Positions 59,128 through 64,000 of a stretch of 64,000 bases of DNA are shown here, piece by piece (within the stretch, counting starts at the first letter, position 1; every line of letters starts with the position of its first letter). Under the pieces are notes generated by a model that did no database searches, was not told the origin of the DNA, and saw only the letters and a list, made by a program, of their open reading frames with translations. Made by a program: the position numbers and the translations under genes. Where the stretch lies: positions 20,001 to 84,000 of the forward strand of contig JAJKHS010000025.1 in NCBI GenBank assembly GCA_021154885.1, given 5' to 3'. This DNA is from Thermoanaerobaculum sp. Its GTDB lineage: Bacteria; Acidobacteriota; Thermoanaerobaculia; Multivoradales; UBA5704.

Positions 59128-61761
59128 CTATCCGCTTTTCGGTACGGCCTTCCCGAGAGCCAGCAGGTTGGCGAACAGCCGGTAGGCCCCGGGCACGCCG
59201 GCCGGGAGCTGGCGGAAGAGGGCGAGGCCGGTGTAGACGTAGACGCCCTTGCCGGTTTTCGCCACCAGCAGGCCGCCCTTGAGGTCCGGGGTGTCCGGGT
59301 CCTTCATCGACAGCAGCGGCATGTAGGCCGGGTCCCAGGTGTGGGCGAAGCTGAGCCCGCGCTCCTGCACCCACCCCTCCCAGTCCCCGGGCCCGATCTT
59401 GTTGGGCACGTTGAAGACCGGGCTTATCGAGTCGAGGATCTGCACGGCCGCCGTCTCGTCCGTCACCCGGTCGGGCGGCCGGGAGAGCTCGAGCGGGTAA
59501 GGGGCGAACTTGCCCTCGAAATAGCCGGTCTGCTGGTACTGGACGATCACCAACCCGCCGTTGCGGGCGTAGTCGAGCAGCCGGCGGTTGGCGCGCAGTA
59601 GGGCCGGATCGGTCTCGTAGGCGCGGCTGCCGATGACAATCGCGTCGTAGCGCCCGAGGTCCCCTGACTGGAGCTGCTCGGCCTCCAGCAGCTCGATTGG
59701 CACCCCGACCTGGCGCAGGAATTCGGGGACGCGGTCCGAGGCGCCCCGCACGTAGCCCACCCGCTTCAAGGCGGGCAGGCGCAGGTCGGCGGTCTGCACC
59801 GCCACCTCGGCCGGCACCGGCCGTGGGGTGGCGCGGATATGGGGATAGTCGATGACCGGCACGGCGACGTCGAACCGGCGGCCGTCGTCCAGCACCGCCG
59901 CGAGCTTCAGGCTGGCGCGGCCGGGTTTCAGCTCCTTCGGCGACTGGAGGACGAGCTCCAGGTCGAGCGGCTCGTTGGCGGCGGCCAGGGAGAAGACCTG
60001 CGGCGCGACGGTAATTCCAGCGGTATCGGCCCCGGCCTCCAGCCGGCCGTGCAGCGGAGACTTCGAGTGAGAGGTGAGCGTCACCTTGAGCCGGCGGGGC
60101 TCGCGGCTCTGGATGGGCCAGACCAGGATGCCGTCCGCCGCTGCCACCTCCACCTCCGGTACCACCCGTAGCGGCCGGCGCACCTCGCCGACCGACTGGT
60201 TGCGGTGCAGGTGGACCACCTCCCGCTCCAGGGTCACGGGCACGCTGTCGAGAGTGAAGCTGAAGCGGGCGGTGAGCGGCGGCGGGCCGAAGGGCAGGCC
60301 GCGCTCGGCGGCCGTGGCCGCGGACCAGTCGTAGAGGCTCCCCTGCATGGGCTTGCGAAGGAAGTAGGGGATTGTCGGCGGCGCCGAGGCCGGCACGGCG
60401 GGCTTGAGGTCCCAGGTGCCGAGGGCGCCCGGCGCCAGATCCTTGGCTTCTCCGGCGAAGGGCTGGCTGCCCCACTCCGGAGCCGGCACCAGCGCCACCG
60501 CCACGCCGACGAGAGCATGGGTGCCGTCGTTCCAGAGCGCGGCCTGCACGGGGAGCTCCGCTCCCGGCGTCAGCTCCTCCGGGTCGGTGGTGGTGGCGTC
60601 CACCGCCAGGTTCGCGGCGGCGGCGAGGCCGGCCGCGGCGATGGCGATCTTCTCGCCGATCAGCTCGCGCACGGGGCGGTCCTCCTCGGCAAGCGCGGAT
60701 TGCACCGTCTGAAGATCCTTCAGGATTTCGAGGAAGGCCGGCACGGCCGCGTCGAGATGCGCGGGATTGAGCGCTGCCCGCGCCCGCTCGGCCGCAGCCT
60801 GCGCCGCGTCCAGGCGCTCCTGGGCGCTCCTTCGGCGGCCGGCGTCGGCGACGGTCGCCGCGAGCGAGGAGAGGCGCGTGTCGATGCCGTCGAAGAGATC
60901 CTTGGCCTCCTTGCCCTGGCCCCCCTGCACCCAGGCGACCCGGGTCTGCTGCGGTCCCAGGCGCTGGATCTGCCCCATATCCTGCGAGCGGTGCTGACTG
61001 CGGCTCGCCATGGCGAGCTGGAACATCGACTTGCCCGCCAGCGGGTCGATGCCGCCGGTCGACAAGGTGATGGTGCTGGCGTTCGGGTCGAAGTAGGTCG
61101 AGCGGTAGAGGACTGCGGGCGTCCAGGGAGAGAGCCCTTCGGCCGTGAGCTGCGGCAGGGCCTGGGGATCGCCCGCCAGGGGGAAGGCCGCGTAGGCGGT
61201 CACCCCGGCGGCCTGATGCTGGCCGTGGTTGGGGTGGGGGACCCCAGGAAAGACGGAGACCACGACCTGCGGCCTGAAGCGCCGGATCACCCGCACGGCG
61301 TCATCCACCAGCACGTCCTTCGGCCAGAGGCGGAGGGTCTCGTCGAGCGAGCGGGTGTAGCCGAAGTCGAAGGCGCGGGCGAAGAACTGCCGGCCGCCAT
61401 CCACGGCGCGGGCGGCCAGCAGCTCGCGGCTGCGCAGCAAGCCCAGGCCCACCCCCAGCTCCGGGCCGATGACGTTCTGCCCCCCCTCGCCCCGGCTCAG
61501 GGAGAGGTAGGCCGCATCGCCCCCCATGCCCCGGGAGACGAGGGCGATCAGCGACGTGTCCTCGTCGTCCGGATGGGCGCCAATCACCAGCAGCCGCTTG
61601 TTCGTCGACAGCCTGGCGAGGGTGCGGTCGACCTCCGCCACGCCGCCCGTCGTCGCCGGCTCCAGCGGCGGGGGAGCGAGCTGCGCCGACGGCGCCGACG
61701 GCAGGAGCAGGGCCAGGAGGAGGAAGAGGGCGGAAACGGGTTTCGCGATTCGTCGCGTCAT
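59128..61761 (-). CDS. Secreted PIG-L family deacetylase
   Basis: LLVIGAHPDDEDTSLIALVSRGMGGDAAYLSLSRGEGGQNVIGPELG; signal peptide. Confidence 0.92.
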   Translation of the reverse strand: MTRRIAKPVSALFLLLALLLPSAPSAQLAPPPLEPATTGGVAEVDRTLARLSTNKRLLVIGAHPDDEDTSLIALVSRGMGGDAAYLSLSRGEGGQNVIGPELGVGLGLLRSRELLAARAVDGGRQFFARAFDFGYTRSLDETLRLWPKDVLVDDAVRVIRRFRPQVVVSVFPGVPHPNHGQHQAAGVTAYAAFPLAGDPQALPQLTAEGLSPWTPAVLYRSTYFDPNASTITLSTGGIDPLAGKSMFQLAMASRSQHRSQDMGQIQRLGPQQTRVAWVQGGQGKEAKDLFDGIDTRLSSLAATVADAGRRRSAQERLDAAQAAAERARAALNPAHLDAAVPAFLEILKDLQTVQSALAEEDRPVRELIGEKIAIAAAGLAAAANLAVDATTTDPEELTPGAELPVQAALWNDGTHALVGVAVALVPAPEWGSQPFAGEAKDLAPGALGTWDLKPAVPASAPPTIPYFLRKPMQGSLYDWSAATAAERGLPFGPPPLTARFSFTLDSVPVTLEREVVHLHRNQSVGEVRRPLRVVPEVEVAAADGILVWPIQSREPRRLKVTLTSHSKSPLHGRLEAGADTAGITVAPQVFSLAAANEPLDLELVLQSPKELKPGRASLKLAAVLDDGRRFDVAVPVIDYPHIRATPRPVPAEVAVQTADLRLPALKRVGYVRGASDRVPEFLRQVGVPIELLEAEQLQSGDLGRYDAIVIGSRAYETDPALLRANRRLLDYARNGGLVIVQYQQTGYFEGKFAPYPLELSRPPDRVTDETAAVQILDSISPVFNVPNKIGPGDWEGWVQERGLSFAHTWDPAYMPLLSMKDPDTPDLKGGLLVAKTGKGVYVYTGLALFRQLPAGVPGAYRLFANLLALGKAVPKSG

Positions 61762-61857
61762 ATCTTCAGGGCTCCGCTGAGGGTTCAGGCACCGCGGGAG
61801 TCTAGCAGGGGTTGCCGCGAGCCCACCTCACCCTCGGTCCCCATACGCGCTAACTTG

Positions 61858-61983
61858 GCTTAGGGTAGGGGCGGGTCTGGACGGGTGGTTGGGGGCGCGA
61901 CCCGCCCTGCCACGGCGAGATCGCCCTCCCCCAAGGCGGGTCGAGCCCCCAACCACCCGTCCAGACCCGCCCCTACCCTAAGC
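61858..61983. repeat. ~125-bp palindromic element, copy 2
   Basis: GCTTAGGGTAGGGGCGGGTCTGGACGGGTGGTTGGGGGCGCGACCCGCC ... GGCGGGTCGAGCCCCCAACCACCCGTCCAGACCCGCCCCTACCCTAAGC. Confidence 0.92.
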
Positions 61984-62182
61984 AGCGAGAAGGGCACACC
62001 ACTGCGAGTCTCATCATTCGTTCTAGACGCTTCCATCCCGTCTTCCGTAAACCTTTCAGAAGCGCACGAGAACGAGCAGCTTGGACCTCGGCGTCGGTAC
62101 GATCCAAGCGTGGAATCCTAGGCAGCCGCGCGCCGGAGACTCCGATCAAATTTTTGCGAGCGATCTCGCAGGAGAAACGATC

Positions 62183-63700
62183 ATGATGCGCAGAATTCTG
62201 AGGGTATTCACCACCGCGGCCGTCTCCCTGGCCGTGTGGGCAGCCGCGTCGGCCGTCCAGGCCGCGGTCTTCATCCCCACCAAGACCACCGACTCCGCCG
62301 GCGGCGCCTGCACGCCGCAGGACTGCTCGCTGCGCGAAGCCATCCTCGCCGCCAACCAGAACCCCGGCGACGACGTCATCCTCCTCCACGCCGGCACCTA
62401 CACCCTGACGATCCCCGGCACCGGCGAGGACCTCGGCGCCACGGGCGACCTGGACGTCCAGGGCAACCTCGTCCTGCTGGGCGACGGTGCCGTCAGCACC
62501 ATCATCGACGGCGGCGGCCTCGATCGTATCTTCCAGGTGCCCGACGGCGTGACGGTCGAGATCCGCGACGTCACCCTGCGCAACGGCAAGGCCCCGGGGC
62601 TCGGCGGCGCCATCCTCAACGCCGGCAGCCTGACGCTCCTGCGCAGCATCGTCACCGGCAACGCCAGCGTCGCGGGGCCGGAAGGACCAGGATTCGGCGG
62701 CGGCCTCTACTCCAACGGCAACCACGCCTCGCTGGCGATGACCCAGAGCGCGATCGCGAACAACAGCTCGCTGCGCGGCGGCGGCGGTCTGGCGGCCGGC
62801 GGCGCCGTGAACCTCGCCAACGTCACGGTCTCGAACAATCACGCCGACGCCGACTTCGGCGGCGGCCTCTATATCTACGGCACCGCCCACGCCACCATCA
62901 ACAACATCACAGTCGTGGAAAACAGCGCCCTCCGGGGCGGCGGCCTGCTGGTGGAGAACAACGCCTTCATCGGCATCGCGCCGGTGATCTCCAACTCCAT
63001 CATCGCCGGCAATATCGCAGGCTCCCAGCCCGACTGCTGGGGGCCGGTCGACTCCAGCTACAACTATATCGGCTCCGCCGACAGCGCCTGCCTCGGCCCC
63101 TCCGCGGCCAACCACGACCAGGTGAACTCGTCGATCCCCATCAAGATCGGCGGCCTGCAATTCGTCGGTGGGCCGACCCCGGTCCGCCCCCTGGGTCCTG
63201 GCAGTCCCGCGCTTGACAACGGCAACCCGGCGGCACCCGGCTCGGGTGGCCGCGCCTGCGAGGCCACCGACCAGCGCGGTGCCGCGCGACCGGGGATCCG
63301 GAACACGGGCACGCCTCTCTGCGATATCGGCGCCTACGAGGCGACCAGCGCCTGCGTAGCCGGCGGTAGCATCCTCTGCCTCTCCGCCAACCGCTTCCTG
63401 GTGACCGCCGCCTGGAAGACCGCCGCCGGTCTCACCGGCTCCGCCCAAGGGGTCGAGCTCACCCCGGACAGCGGCTACTTCTGGTTCTTCAGCCCGTCGA
63501 ACGTGGAGCTGACCCTCAAGGTGCTCAACGCCTGCAGCCTCAACAACCGGTTCTGGGTCTTCCTCAGCGGTCTGACCGATGTGGAGGTGACCGTCACGGT
63601 GACCGACACCAGGACGGGAACGGTCAAGATCTACACCAACCCCGAGGGACAGACGTTCAAGACCGTGCTGGACACCGGCGCCTTCGGCACCTGTCCGTGA
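62183..63700 (+). CDS. CSLREA-domain secreted right-handed beta-helix protein
   Basis: Signal peptide; DCSLREAILAANQNPGDDVILLHAGTYTLTIPG; beta-helix repeats; choice-of-anchor-like region. Confidence 0.88.
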   Translation: MMRRILRVFTTAAVSLAVWAAASAVQAAVFIPTKTTDSAGGACTPQDCSLREAILAANQNPGDDVILLHAGTYTLTIPGTGEDLGATGDLDVQGNLVLLGDGAVSTIIDGGGLDRIFQVPDGVTVEIRDVTLRNGKAPGLGGAILNAGSLTLLRSIVTGNASVAGPEGPGFGGGLYSNGNHASLAMTQSAIANNSSLRGGGGLAAGGAVNLANVTVSNNHADADFGGGLYIYGTAHATINNITVVENSALRGGGLLVENNAFIGIAPVISNSIIAGNIAGSQPDCWGPVDSSYNYIGSADSACLGPSAANHDQVNSSIPIKIGGLQFVGGPTPVRPLGPGSPALDNGNPAAPGSGGRACEATDQRGAARPGIRNTGTPLCDIGAYEATSACVAGGSILCLSANRFLVTAAWKTAAGLTGSAQGVELTPDSGYFWFFSPSNVELTLKVLNACSLNNRFWVFLSGLTDVEVTVTVTDTRTGTVKIYTNPEGQTFKTVLDTGAFGTCP

Positions 63701-63711
63701 CGGAGGATTGA

Positions 63712-63742
63712 CCCGCGACGGCGCTGCCGGAGCGGGTCTTTG
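63712..63742 (+). terminator. Probable Rho-independent terminator GACCCGC...GCGGGTC-TTTGCC
   Basis: 7-bp stem directly after the CSLREA gene stop, followed by a T-rich stretch. Confidence 0.55.
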
Positions 63743-64000
63743 CCTTTTCGGCGCGCCCCCGAAGAGCCAGAGCCTGGCACCGGCTCCTGGCTCCAGCGGC
63801 TGCGGCCGGTCGGCATCGACTCAGTCCGGCTCAGCTCAAGGTGAGTTTCTCTTTCTACATTGAAAAGCCCAGACCAGATCCCTGCACGTCCATCCATTAC
63901 CTGGATAGACCACGAGCGAAAATAGTTGTAAGACGCGAGCGAGTTTTTCCGTCTTTATAGGGTATGGCCAGAAAACTTCGCTTCATCCCCGACCCTCACA

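Noticed and set aside
63764-63793. GAGCCAG...CTGGCTC inverted repeat
   Set aside because: No T-tract and no neighbouring gene end to serve; likely incidental.

Overview
High-GC bacterial chromosome window; gene content suggests Acidobacteriota/Thermoanaerobaculia, but that is only an impression. It reads left to right as follows. (1) The N-terminal end of a lipopeptide NRPS on the minus strand (FAAL-ACP-C-A-PCP-C, running off the left edge), divergent from an sbnA-like 2,3-diaminopropionate synthase gene. (2) A non-coding array of about ten 20-nt degenerate units, then a small lipoprotein gene. (3) A tightly coupled three-gene operon: alpha/beta-hydrolase, caspase-like protease, unknown protein. 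(4) An MNIO (DUF692)/DUF2063/Cys-rich peptide cluster resembling HvfABC/bufferin systems. (5) Housekeeping genes: EttA, SrkA, a cysteine synthase family enzyme, TamA/TamB, tRNA-Glu, an FHA-GAF-cyclase. (6) A decayed island with a frameshifted PIN toxin, a UPF0175 antitoxin, a reductase remnant and a second array of ten 21-nt degenerate units, next to a 1429-aa TIR-STAND-WD40 protein. (7) A TPR/FecR/DUF11 secreted cluster, cell-wall genes (amidase, GerMN, MurI, UppS), SufE and a sulfurtransferase, MFS and Fbp-type ABC transporters, a PIG-L deacetylase and a CSLREA beta-helix protein. A ~125-bp palindromic element occurs twice. The leading candidates for something undescribed are the two helically phased arrays (exact 20-nt and 21-nt periods, about 10 units each), each lying downstream of a putative conflict locus, and the hydrolase-caspase-unknown operon. 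Everything is from reading the sequence; no searches were run.
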